Below, in pieces: positions 1 to 10,259 of a stretch of 64,000 nt of DNA. This stretch comes from Oharaeibacter diazotrophicus. GTDB lineage: Bacteria; Pseudomonadota; Alphaproteobacteria; Rhizobiales; Pleomorphomonadaceae. Position numbers and translations under genes: made by a program. Position 1 is the first letter of the stretch; each line of letters begins with the position of its first letter. The stretch lies in the NCBI RefSeq assembly GCF_004362745.1, contig NZ_SNXY01000008.1, positions 186,001 through 250,000 on the forward strand, read 5' to 3'. The notes under the pieces are model-generated. The model saw only the letters and a program-made list of their open reading frames with translations, was not told the DNA's origin and did no database searches.

Positions 1-1233
1 CGCCGCCCCGCCGATTTCCGCCGCGACGACCGCGGCACCCTGGCGGTCGTGTTCGCCTGCACGATGTCGGTGCTCGGCCTCGCGGTCGGCGGCGCGGTGG
101 ACTACGGCGTCGCGCTGAAGGTGCAGTCGCGGCTCGACGGCGCGGTCGACGCCGCCTCGCTGGCCGGTGCCAAGCTCTACGTCTCCGGCATCACCGACAC
201 CAAACGGATCGCCGACGAGGCGACGCGGAACTTCGAGGCGAACTACGCCGCCGAGGCGGCCCGCGGCTTCTCCGCGGCGACCCCGACGGTCGTGACCGAC
301 CCCGCCAAGGGCCGCGTCAGCGTCACCACCACCGCGACAGTGCCGACCGCCTTCCTGACCGTGTTCGGCTTCGACAGCATCACCGTGCGCTCGACCTCGT
401 CGTCGCAGCTCGACGCCGACACCATCGAGCTCTCGATGATGCTCGACACCACCGGGTCGATGGACGAGTACACCACCGACGGCAAGGTCAAGATCGCCGC
501 GCTGCGCACCGCCGCGACCGACCTCGTCGACAAGGTCTACGCCTCGGCGCCGTCGGGTTCGTCGCGGGTCAAGGTGGCGCTGGCGCCCTTCGCCGCCGGC
601 GTCAACGCCGGCGCCTACGCCCGCACCGTCTCGGCGAACAAGAGCACCGCTTGCGTGATGGAGCGGGCCGACCTCACCACCGCCGACAGCGACGCCAGCG
701 CCACCGCCGCCCGGCTGCGCGCGGCCACCACCTGCCCGACCACCGCCGTGGTGCCGCTGACGACCGACAGCGCCGCCGTGCGCGCGGCGATCAAGGGGCT
801 GAAGACCGGCGGCACCACCGCCGGCCATCTCGGCGCGTCCTGGGCCTACTGGCTGCTCTCGCCGCGCTGGCGCGACGTGTTCGGCGCCGACCATACCGGC
901 GCCGCCTTCGGAGCGCCGGAGACCCGCAAGATCGCGATCCTGATGACCGACGGCAAGTTCAACACCTTCCTCGGCAGCATGAGCGGCGTCAACGAGGCGC
1001 GCTCGGCCAACGCGGCGCTCGCCGTCTGCGACGCCATGAAGGCCGACGGCGTCACGGTCTACACCGTCGGCTTCGCCCTCGCCGGAGAACCGGCCGCCAA
1101 AGACACGCTGCGGGCCTGCGCCTCCGAGATCGCCGGCGCGCCGGCCTTCTACGACGCCGAGGACGCCGCGGCGCTGACCGCCGCCTATGCCGACATCACC
1201 CGCCGCATCCTGACGCTGCGGCTGTCGTCCTGA
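1..1233 (+). CDS. TadG-like pilus assembly protein with vWA domain (5' truncated by window edge)
   Basis: The frame is open from base 1, and the first codons read like the cytoplasmic lead of TadG proteins (FRRDDRGTLAVVF followed by a hydrophobic helix). The true start therefore lies to the left of the window, although a GTG at 49 would also open the frame. An N-terminal membrane segment precedes a von Willebrand A domain with a MIDAS-type DTTGSM motif about 133 codons after base 49 and ILMTDGKFNT further on. TadE/TadG proteins are minor pseudopilins of Flp/Tad pilus systems. No other tad gene is visible, so the link to a working pilus is inference. Confidence 0.8.
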   Translation, partial: RRPADFRRDDRGTLAVVFACTMSVLGLAVGGAVDYGVALKVQSRLDGAVDAASLAGAKLYVSGITDTKRIADEATRNFEANYAAEAARGFSAATPTVVTDPAKGRVSVTTTATVPTAFLTVFGFDSITVRSTSSSQLDADTIELSMMLDTTGSMDEYTTDGKVKIAALRTAATDLVDKVYASAPSGSSRVKVALAPFAAGVNAGAYARTVSANKSTACVMERADLTTADSDASATAARLRAATTCPTTAVVPLTTDSAAVRAAIKGLKTGGTTAGHLGASWAYWLLSPRWRDVFGADHTGAAFGAPETRKIAILMTDGKFNTFLGSMSGVNEARSANAALAVCDAMKADGVTVYTVGFALAGEPAAKDTLRACASEIAGAPAFYDAEDAAALTAAYADITRRILTLRLSS

Positions 1234-1503
1234 GGCCGAGCGAGGGCCCGACGCCCGCCGCCCGCAAGAAACCCGCGCGCCGCCGCGGTTTCGCCCGGAT
1301 GACGCCACGCGGCGGCCCGAGGGCGGGGGCAGTCTCGCCCTCGTCCGGATCGGCCGCCGCGCCGGTTCTTCAGCCCCCCAGCCCCCCGGGGCGACGTGCC
1401 GGTCCGGATCGCCCCGCCCTCCGCGGTCTCCCCCGATTGCCGGGACCGCCGCGGCGGTGCTAGGCAGGGGGCCGCAGCCCCAGCCGAACCGGTTTCCGCC
1501 CCC

Positions 1504-2019
1504 ATGACCAGCCCGAACCCCGCCGTCCGAGCCCCCGTGCGCGCCGCGGCGCTCGCCTTCGCGATCGGTCTCGCCACCATCCTCGGCGCCTGGGGCTTCC
1601 AGCTCATCGGCGGCTACGTGCCTTGCAAGCTCTGCCTCGAGGAGCGGATCCCCTACTACGTCGGCCTGCCGATCCTGCTGCTCGGGCTCGTCCTGGCGGC
1701 GCGGGCGCCGAAACCGGCGCGCGGGCTATATCTCCTCGCCGGCCTCGTCTTCCTCGCCGGCTTCGGCCTCGGCGCCTATCACGCCGGCGCCGAATGGGGC
1801 TTCTGGGCCGGCCCGAGCGACTGCGGCGGCGGCGCGGCGGTCACCACCAACGCCGCCGACCTCCTAAAGCAGATCCAGGGGACGCGGTTGGTCTCCTGCA
1901 CCGAGGCGACGTGGCGGATGTTCGGCCTGTCCTTCGCCGGCTGGAACGCCGTCGCGTCGGCCGCGGTGGCGCTCCTGTCGCTGCGCGCCGCCACCGCCTC
2001 GCCCGCCGCCCCGCTCTGA
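1504..2019 (+). CDS. dsbB: Disulfide bond formation protein B (DsbB family)
   Basis: A 171-residue, four-helix inner-membrane protein. The PCKLC motif at residues 40-44 matches the quinone-coupled redox pair of DsbB. A second cysteine pair lies in the later periplasmic loop (SDCGGG and VSCTEATW), as needed to reoxidise a DsbA-type oxidase. I chose ATG 1504 because the family begins just before the first helix; the frame stays open further upstream (to 1396) but adds only low-complexity sequence. It runs convergent with the DUF924 gene 19 bases downstream. The 270 bases before the gene show nothing coding. Confidence 0.9.
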   Translation: MTSPNPAVRAPVRAAALAFAIGLATILGAWGFQLIGGYVPCKLCLEERIPYYVGLPILLLGLVLAARAPKPARGLYLLAGLVFLAGFGLGAYHAGAEWGFWAGPSDCGGGAAVTTNAADLLKQIQGTRLVSCTEATWRMFGLSFAGWNAVASAAVALLSLRAATASPAAPL

Positions 2020-2038
2020 CCGACCTCTCTCCGACCGC

Positions 2039-2581
2039 TCAGCCGCGGAAGCCGCCGGAGGCGAGATAGGCCTCCTCCTCGGGCGTCGAGACGCGGCCGA
2101 GCACGGCGTTGCGATGCGGGAAACGGCCGAATCGCCTGATCGCGTCGAGGTGGACGAGGGCGTAGAAATAGGTCTCGCGGTCGCCGAGCGCCCGGAACAG
2201 ATCGACCGACAGCGCCTGCGCGCCCATGTCCTCGGCATGCTCGAAGGGCAGGTAGAAGAACGCGCGCGCCACCGGCGGGAACACCCTCGGGAAACCGGCG
2301 TCGAGCGCGTGCCGGGCTGTCGCGAGCGCGATCGGATCGGTCGCGAAGGCGCGCGCGGTGCCGCGGAAGGCGTTGCGCGGCACCTGGTCGGTGAGGAGGA
2401 TCAGCGCCAACGCGCCGTCCGGCGTGTCGGCCCAGGCGGAGAGTCGCCCGGCCGCGGCCTCCTCGTGGGCGCGGCCGAGTTCGGCGGCGACGCGGGCGTC
2501 GAAGGCCGGATCGGCCGAGAACCAGGCGGCGGGCCCGGCGTCCCACCAGAACGACAGTACCTCGGCGGCGGTCGGGATCAT
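2039..2581 (-). CDS. DUF924 family protein
   Basis: A 180-residue soluble protein matching the DUF924 family: EVLSFWW near the N-terminus, then ILLTDQVPRNAFRGT, FFYLPFEHAED and RFGRFPHRN, which are the usual conserved blocks. The ATG at 2581 gives the canonical MIPTAAEVLSFWW start; an in-frame extension to 2689 looks non-coding. The biochemical role of the family is not established. The gene stands alone between convergent dsbB and the acyl-CoA synthetase gene upstream on the same strand. Confidence 0.88.
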   Translation of the reverse strand: MIPTAAEVLSFWWDAGPAAWFSADPAFDARVAAELGRAHEEAAAGRLSAWADTPDGALALILLTDQVPRNAFRGTARAFATDPIALATARHALDAGFPRVFPPVARAFFYLPFEHAEDMGAQALSVDLFRALGDRETYFYALVHLDAIRRFGRFPHRNAVLGRVSTPEEEAYLASGGFRG

Positions 2582-2736
2582 CGCGGTGTCCTCCCTGTTG
2601 GAAGGGACGCCTCCCCCTCCGGGAGCGGGTGGGCGATCCCGATCAGGGAAAACACTACCATGCTTTGCCGGACCTTGCGCCGGCCGCATGCCTGCCCCCG
2701 ACGGTCCCGCCCGTCCGGACCGGTCGGGGACGCAGT

Positions 2737-4533
<1,797 letters not shown>

Positions 4534-4780
4534 CCGTCGCGTCCTCCCGCGTGGCGGCACCGGCGTCGCACCCCGTCCTCTCGGGGCACCCGACCGTCGT
4601 ACGTGACGTGAACGTAAACGTCAACACGCCACCACCGCCTTGGCTGTTTTTACCGGCTTGTCGCCTCCGGCGCACTCGGATACTGCGACCATCGGCGTGT
4701 CGAGGGGCCGGCGCGTCCGTGGATAGGATCGGCGGCCGCCTCCGCCGGAGAGCGCTGGTCCGGAATTTCGAGAAGCCCAC

Positions 4781-5305
4781 ATGCCGAACGCCGCCGTCCC
4801 CCTCCTCGCCGCCGCCCTCGCCGTGCTGGCGCCCGCGCCGGTCCGCCCCGTGCCGCCGGTCGTGCCGGCGCAGGCGGTGACCACCGCGCCGACCGAAACG
4901 ACCCGGTTCTCCGCGGGTGTCGTCGAGATCCTGTCGCCGTGGTCGCGGGCGACCCAGCCCGGCCAGAAGATCGCCGCCGCCTACATGGTCCTGCACAACA
5001 CCGGCACGAGCGCGGTCACGCTGGTGTCGGCCTCGACGCCGGTGGCGCAGTCGGTCGTCTTCCACGACACCGGGGTCAAGGACGGCTTCATGCAGATGCT
5101 GCCCCACGAGGGCGGCTTCACGATCCCGCCGGGTGGCGAGATCGAACTCAAGCCGGGCGGTTCCCATCTGATGATGGTGGGCGTCGGCCGCTCGATCCGG
5201 GTGGGCAAGGTCTATCCGTTGACGCTGAACTTCTCCGACGGCGCCACCACCACCGTCGACATGGTGGTGTGGGACGTCGGCCTGATCCGAACGAGGAAGC
5301 CATGA
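4781..5305 (+). CDS. Periplasmic copper chaperone PCu(A)C
   Basis: 174 residues with an Ala/Pro-rich N-terminal signal-like segment (about 1-32) and one PCu(A)C domain. The copper site is recognisable as VVFHD, FMQML and SHLMM, that is the H-Mx-H-M arrangement of the family. Such chaperones deliver Cu(I) for assembly of the CuA or CuB centres of cytochrome oxidase. The last codons overlap the SCO1 gene by ATGA, which indicates translational coupling and a shared role in oxidase metallation. Confidence 0.9.
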   Translation: MPNAAVPLLAAALAVLAPAPVRPVPPVVPAQAVTTAPTETTRFSAGVVEILSPWSRATQPGQKIAAAYMVLHNTGTSAVTLVSASTPVAQSVVFHDTGVKDGFMQMLPHEGGFTIPPGGEIELKPGGSHLMMVGVGRSIRVGKVYPLTLNFSDGATTTVDMVVWDVGLIRTRKP

Positions 5306-5916
5306 ACACCGTCCGCGTCGTCCGCCTCGCCACCTGGCTGCTGATCGCCGTCCTCGCCGGCGCCACCGGCTACGTGATCTGGCAGGCGGAGACGCGGCCG
5401 ACGACGACCTCGACCGTGACCGACGCGGCGGCGATCGGCGGGCCGTTCACGCTGACCGACACCACCGGCGCGCGCGTCACCGAGGCGCGCTTCGCCGGCC
5501 GGCCGCACGCGATCTTCTTCGGCTACACCCATTGCCCCGACGTCTGCCCGACCACGCTCGGCGAGATGAGCGTGATGCTCGCCGACATGGGCGCGGAGGC
5601 CTCGAAGCTCGACGTCTACTTCGTCACGGTCGACCCCGAGCGCGACACCGCGGCGAGCATGAAGGACTATCTCTCGGCCTTCTCCGACCGCATCGTCGGC
5701 CTGACCGGCACCGAGGCGGAGGTCGCCGACATGGTGGCCGCCTACCGCGTCTACCGGCGCAAGGTGCCGGCCCCGGACGGCGGAGCGGACTACACCATGG
5801 ACCACACCGCCGCCGTCTACCTGTTCGACGCCGCCGGAAGCTTCAAGGGCACGATCTCCTACGGCGAGAAGCAGGAGGACGCGCTCGCCAAGCTGAAGCG
5901 GCTGGCGGCGGGCTGA
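5302..5916 (+). CDS. SCO1/SenC family copper metallochaperone
   Basis: A 204-residue protein with an N-terminal membrane anchor (about residues 8-28) and a thioredoxin-like SCO domain. The copper/redox motif FGYTHCPDVCPTT (CxxxC) and a downstream conserved histidine in YTMDHTAAVYL are present, as required for metal binding. It overlaps the upstream PCu(A)C gene by four bases. The pair is a standard module for copper delivery to cytochrome c oxidase, but no oxidase subunit is in the window. Confidence 0.93.
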   Translation: MNTVRVVRLATWLLIAVLAGATGYVIWQAETRPTTTSTVTDAAAIGGPFTLTDTTGARVTEARFAGRPHAIFFGYTHCPDVCPTTLGEMSVMLADMGAEASKLDVYFVTVDPERDTAASMKDYLSAFSDRIVGLTGTEAEVADMVAAYRVYRRKVPAPDGGADYTMDHTAAVYLFDAAGSFKGTISYGEKQEDALAKLKRLAAG

Positions 5917-5975
5917 GCGCACCCGTCCCCCATCCCGCGTCGTCCCGATGGCGGCGCGGCCACCGGCGCGCTAGG

Positions 5976-6131
5976 ATGGCCGACATGAACCCGACCACCG
6001 CTCGCATCGTCGTCTGGACCGGAGGCGCGGCGATCGCCGCCGCTGCGGCGGCGACGCTGGTGCTGACGGTCGCCCGCGGCGACGCCGTCTACGCCGCCCG
6101 CCTCGTCGCCGGCCTCGCCGGCTGCCTCTGA
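5976..6131 (+). CDS. Predicted 51-residue single-pass membrane protein
   Basis: A small frame with two in-frame ATGs (5976 and 5985) that reads MADMNPTTARIVVW, then one hydrophobic alanine-rich helix (about residues 12-31), and ends AGLAGCL. It sits 59 bases after the SCO1 stop and 9 bases before a second micro-protein gene that overlaps tusA. Hydrophobicity pattern, spacing and a terminal cysteine make it a plausible gene, but I recognise no family. Function unknown. Confidence 0.5.
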   Translation: MADMNPTTARIVVWTGGAAIAAAAAATLVLTVARGDAVYAARLVAGLAGCL

Positions 6132-6140
6132 AGGGCCGCG

Positions 6141-6302
6141 ATGGACGCCTCCCCTCCCCCGCCCCGCGCGCCGGCACCGCGTCGGTCCGACCTCGTGCTG
6201 TCGGTGCTGCTGCCGCTCGCCGTGATCGGCCTCGGCGTGGCCCTCTCGGCCGGCGGCGCCGGGGCGGCCTTCCTCGAACTCTGCCGGACGGCGTTGGAGT
6301 GA
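6141..6302 (+). CDS. Predicted 53-residue single-pass membrane protein overlapping tusA
   Basis: Begins MDASPPPPRAPAPRRSD, followed by one transmembrane helix (about residues 17-37) and a short tail LELCRTALE containing one cysteine. Its stop overlaps the GTG start of the TusA-like gene (GTGA), the same coupling pattern seen elsewhere in the window, which supports real translation. A Pro/Arg-rich cytoplasmic lead followed by a helix suggests an N-in, C-out topology. No family recognised. Confidence 0.55.
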   Translation: MDASPPPPRAPAPRRSDLVLSVLLPLAVIGLGVALSAGGAGAAFLELCRTALE

Positions 6303-6550
6303 GCGCGGCGCGCGGCGGCGACGGTGCAGAGACGCTCGACCTGCGCGGTCTCCTCTGCCCCCTTCCGGTGCTGAAGACACGCAAGCGGCTCGCCGATCGT
6401 CCGGCCGGGACGCGGATCGTTGTGCTCGCCACCGACCCGATGGCCGCGATCGACATTCCGCACCACTGCGCCGAAGCCGGGCACGTCCTGCTCGGGCAGC
6501 GTCGCCGCGACGACGGCGTGCTTGAATTCGAAATCGAACGGGGGGCGTGA
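6299..6550 (+). CDS. TusA family sulfurtransferase
   Basis: 83 residues with the diagnostic LDLRGLLCPLPVLKTRK block: the CPxP motif supplies the sulfur-carrying cysteine of TusA-like proteins. The tail DDGVLEFEIERGA is typical too. The GTG start overlaps the stop of the preceding small membrane protein. TusA proteins relay persulfide sulfur for tRNA thiolation, molybdenum cofactor or sulfur oxidation; which one applies here cannot be told, and the membrane micro-proteins beside it are an unusual context. Confidence 0.88.
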   Translation: MSAARGGDGAETLDLRGLLCPLPVLKTRKRLADRPAGTRIVVLATDPMAAIDIPHHCAEAGHVLLGQRRRDDGVLEFEIERGA

Positions 6551-6586
6551 GGCGCCTGCGAAGCGAGGCCCCCACACGAAAACGAA

Positions 6587-6611
6587 ACGGCCCGGAGCGG
6601 GTCCGGGCCGT
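6587..6611 (-). terminator. Intrinsic terminator after etfB-etfA-hbd
   Basis: A perfect 10-bp stem (ACGGCCCGGA / TCCGGGCCGT) with a 5-base loop lies between the convergent tusA and hbd genes. Read on the minus strand it is followed by TTTCGTTTTCG, a U-rich tail, so it best serves the hbd transcript; on the plus strand it may act as a weaker stop for tusA. Confidence 0.65.
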
Positions 6612-6635
6612 GAGACGTCCACGAAGAGCGGGTCC

Positions 6636-7514
<879 letters not shown>

Positions 7515-7593
7515 CCTATCCTCGGATCGCTGCGCCCCCGGAGCCGGAAGGACGGGCGCCCGCCCGAAGCGGGTGCGCCCGGCCCTGACGGCG

Positions 7594-8526
7594 TCAGCCG
7601 AGAGCCTTGGTGAGTTCTGGTACGACGTCGAAGAGGTCGCCGACAAGTCCGTAGTCGGCCACCTGGAAGATCGGGGCCTCCTCGTCCTTGTTGACGGCGA
7701 CGATCACCTTGGAGTCCTTCATGCCGGCGAGATGCTGGATCGCGCCGGAGATGCCGAGGGCGACGTAGAGGTCCGGCGCCACGACCTTGCCGGTCTGGCC
7801 GACCTGCCAGTCGTTCGGGGCGTAGCCGGCGTCGACCGCGGCGCGCGAGGCGCCGACCGCGGCGCCGAGCTTGTCGGCGAGCGGCACCACCACGGCCTGG
7901 AACTTCTCCGCCGAGCCGAGCGCGCGACCACCGGAGACGATGATCTTCGCCGAGGTCAGCTCGGGGCGGTCGTTCTTCGACAGCGCCTCGCCGACGAAGG
8001 ACGACACGCCCGGATCGGCCGGCACGGCGACCGCCTCGACCGGGGCCGAACCGCCTTCGTCCGCCGCCTTGAAGGAGGCGGTGCGCACGGTGACGACCTT
8101 GACCGGGTCGTTGGACTTGACGGTCTGGATGGCGTTGCCGGCGTAGATCGGGCGCTCGAAGGTGTCGGCCGAGACCACCGCGGTGACGTCGGAGATCTGC
8201 ATGACGTCGAGCAGCGCGGCGGCGCGCGGCAGGGCGTTCTTGGCGACCGAGGTCGCCGGGGCGACGACGGCGTCGTAGCCCTTGGCGAGCGAGACGATCA
8301 GCGCCGCCAGCGGTTCGGCGAGCTGGTGGGCGAGCGAAGCGTCGTCGGCGACCAGCACCTTGGCGACACCGGAGAGCTTGCCCGCGGCGGCGGCCGCGGC
8401 CGAGACGCCGGCGCCGGCGACCAGCACGTGGACGTCGCCGCCCATCGCGGCGGCGGCGGTCAGCGCCTTGTGGGTGGAGTCCTTGACGACGGTGCCGTCG
8501 TGCTCGGCGAGGAGGAGGATGGCCAT
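7594..8526 (-). CDS. etfA: Electron transfer flavoprotein alpha subunit
   Basis: 310 residues. The C-terminal FAD domain shows the ETF-alpha signature: [13 protein letters not shown], then [20 protein letters not shown] and [12 protein letters not shown], with NKDEEAPIF near the end. With EtfB it forms the soluble FAD/AMP heterodimer that passes electrons from acyl-CoA dehydrogenases to ETF-ubiquinone oxidoreductase. It lies 20 bases behind etfB. A much longer overlapping frame on this strand is a shadow of etfB; ATG 8526 gives the normal start [10 protein letters not shown]. Confidence 0.97.
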   Translation of the reverse strand: MAILLLAEHDGTVVKDSTHKALTAAAAMGGDVHVLVAGAGVSAAAAAAGKLSGVAKVLVADDASLAHQLAEPLAALIVSLAKGYDAVVAPATSVAKNALPRAAALLDVMQISDVTAVVSADTFERPIYAGNAIQTVKSNDPVKVVTVRTASFKAADEGGSAPVEAVAVPADPGVSSFVGEALSKNDRPELTSAKIIVSGGRALGSAEKFQAVVVPLADKLGAAVGASRAAVDAGYAPNDWQVGQTGKVVAPDLYVALGISGAIQHLAGMKDSKVIVAVNKDEEAPIFQVADYGLVGDLFDVVPELTKALG

Positions 8527-8546
8527 GGTTCGTCTTTCCCCTGCGG

Positions 8547-9296
8547 TCAGAGCACGCCGGCTTCGGTCTTGAGCTTGGCGACGAGTTCGGCGGCCGAGGC
8601 CACCTTGACGCCCGCGGAGCGGCCCTTCGGCTCGGTCGTCTTCACCACCGTCAGGCGCGGGGCGACGTCGACGCCGAAGTCGGCCGGGGTCTTGGTGTCG
8701 AGCGGCTTCTTCTTCGCCTTCATGATGTTGGGCAGCGAGGCGTAGCGCGGCTCGTTGAGGCGCAGGTCCGTGGTGACGATCGCCGGCAGCGCCAGCTTCA
8801 CCGTCTGCAGACCGCCGTCGACCTCGCGGGTGACGTCGACGGAGCCCTCGCCGATCTCGACCTTGGAGGCGAAGGTACCCTGGCCCCAGCCGGTCAGCGC
8901 GGCCAGCATCTGGCCGGTCTGGTTGCAGTCGTCGTCGATCGCCTGCTTGCCGAGGATCACGAGGCCCGGGCCTTCGGCGGTGGCGACCGCCTTCAGGATC
9001 TTGGCGACGGCGAGCGGCTCGACGGTGGCGTCGGTCTGGACCAGGATGCCGCGGTCGGCGCCCATGGCGAGGGCGGTGCGCAGCGTCTCCTGCGCCTGCG
9101 CCGGGCCGATCGAGACCACGACGACCTCGGTCGCCTTGCCGGCCTCCTTCAGCCGCAGCGCCTCCTCGACGGCGATCTCGTCGAAGGGGTTCATCGACAT
9201 CTTCACGTTGGCGAGGTCGACGCCCGAACCGTCGGGCTTGACCCGGATCTTGACGTTGTAGTCGACCACCCGCTTCACGGGCACCAGGATCTTCAT
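8547..9296 (-). CDS. etfB: Electron transfer flavoprotein beta subunit
   Basis: 249 residues, the typical EtfB length. It starts [20 protein letters not shown] and contains [37 protein letters not shown] and a C-terminal [13 protein letters not shown] block, all characteristic of the AMP-binding beta subunit. First gene of the etfB-etfA-hbd unit; the 181 bases upstream, shared with the rhomboid gene on the same strand, should hold its promoter. Confidence 0.97.
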   Translation of the reverse strand: MKILVPVKRVVDYNVKIRVKPDGSGVDLANVKMSMNPFDEIAVEEALRLKEAGKATEVVVVSIGPAQAQETLRTALAMGADRGILVQTDATVEPLAVAKILKAVATAEGPGLVILGKQAIDDDCNQTGQMLAALTGWGQGTFASKVEIGEGSVDVTREVDGGLQTVKLALPAIVTTDLRLNEPRYASLPNIMKAKKKPLDTKTPADFGVDVAPRLTVVKTTEPKGRSAGVKVASAAELVAKLKTEAGVL

Positions 9297-9477
9297 CGGT
9301 TGGAACCTCCCGAGGTCCGGACCCGCACGCCGGCGGGACCCGGGCACCGGCCTCGCGCCGGTTTTTGCACTGCGGCAACACGTCCGGGGCGGGACCGTAG
9401 TTGCGGCCCCGGTTCCCGTCAACGGGCCGGAAGTCGCATTGCGATGCACCACGGTGACGTGCGCGTCAAGACCGTGT

Positions 9478-10170
9478 CTACGCCGCCAGCCCGCGATCGA
9501 ACAGCGGCACGTCCGGCCGGCGCATCACCAGGATCAGCACGGCGCCGGTGACGAGGCCGCCGACGTGGGCGTACCAGCCGATCGGCTCGTCGCCGCCGGA
9601 GAAGATCGAAACGAACTGGGTGGCGACCCAGATCAGCAGCGGCCAGCGCGCCGACAGGCGCAGCGGGATGCGGCCGAAGGCGAGAATCCAGAGCTTGGTG
9701 CGCGGGTGCAGCACCAGATAGGCCGCCACCACAGCGGCGATCGCCCCGGAGGCGCCGACCAGCGGGCCGTCGGCGGTCGGCATCATCACGGCGTGGAACA
9801 GGCCGGCGGCCACGGCCGCGACGAGGTAGAACACGAGGTAGCGCAGGTGCCCCATGGCGTCCTCGACGTTGTCGCCGAACACCCAGAGGAAGACGACGTT
9901 GCCGAGGAGGTGCCAGAGGTCGGCGTGGACGAAGGCGTAGGTGACGAGCGTCGTCCATTCCGGCAGCGCCGACGGGGCGAACGGGCGCATGTCGCCGAAG
10001 AGCACCGCCGGCGTCAGGCCGTAGCCGTAGGCGGCGCCGGCGAGGGCGCCGAAGCCGACCGGGCTCTCGACCACCAGCCAGACGAGGCAGGTGACGACGA
10101 TCAGCGCCCAGTTCACGTAGGGCCGGCGGACGTGTTCCAGCGGGTTGTGGTCGTAGAGCGGCACGAACAT
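9478..10170 (-). CDS. Rhomboid family intramembrane serine protease
   Basis: 230 residues with about six membrane helices. The catalytic serine is in GASGA (S141) and the partner histidine in [12 protein letters not shown] (H202); the HxxxN-type block [19 protein letters not shown] (around 82-100) supplies the oxyanion-side residues. A short cytoplasmic lead with [10 protein letters not shown] is standard for alphaproteobacterial homologues. Substrates of such rhomboids are generally unknown. It is followed downstream by etfB on the same strand but separated by a regular intergenic gap. Confidence 0.92.
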   Translation of the reverse strand: MFVPLYDHNPLEHVRRPYVNWALIVVTCLVWLVVESPVGFGALAGAAYGYGLTPAVLFGDMRPFAPSALPEWTTLVTYAFVHADLWHLLGNVVFLWVFGDNVEDAMGHLRYLVFYLVAAVAAGLFHAVMMPTADGPLVGASGAIAAVVAAYLVLHPRTKLWILAFGRIPLRLSARWPLLIWVATQFVSIFSGGDEPIGWYAHVGGLVTGAVLILVMRRPDVPLFDRGLAA

Positions 10171-10259
10171 GGGCGGGCGGCGTCCGGCGGGGCGGGAGCC
10201 CCGTCATAGCAGAGCGCCGCGCCGTCCGGAACGCGGGCCGGAGCGTCGCGAACGCGGCC

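Noticed and set aside
1234-1503. Small gene between the TadG-like gene and dsbB
   Set aside because: Frames exist on both strands but show Arg/Pro-rich shadow composition and no start context.
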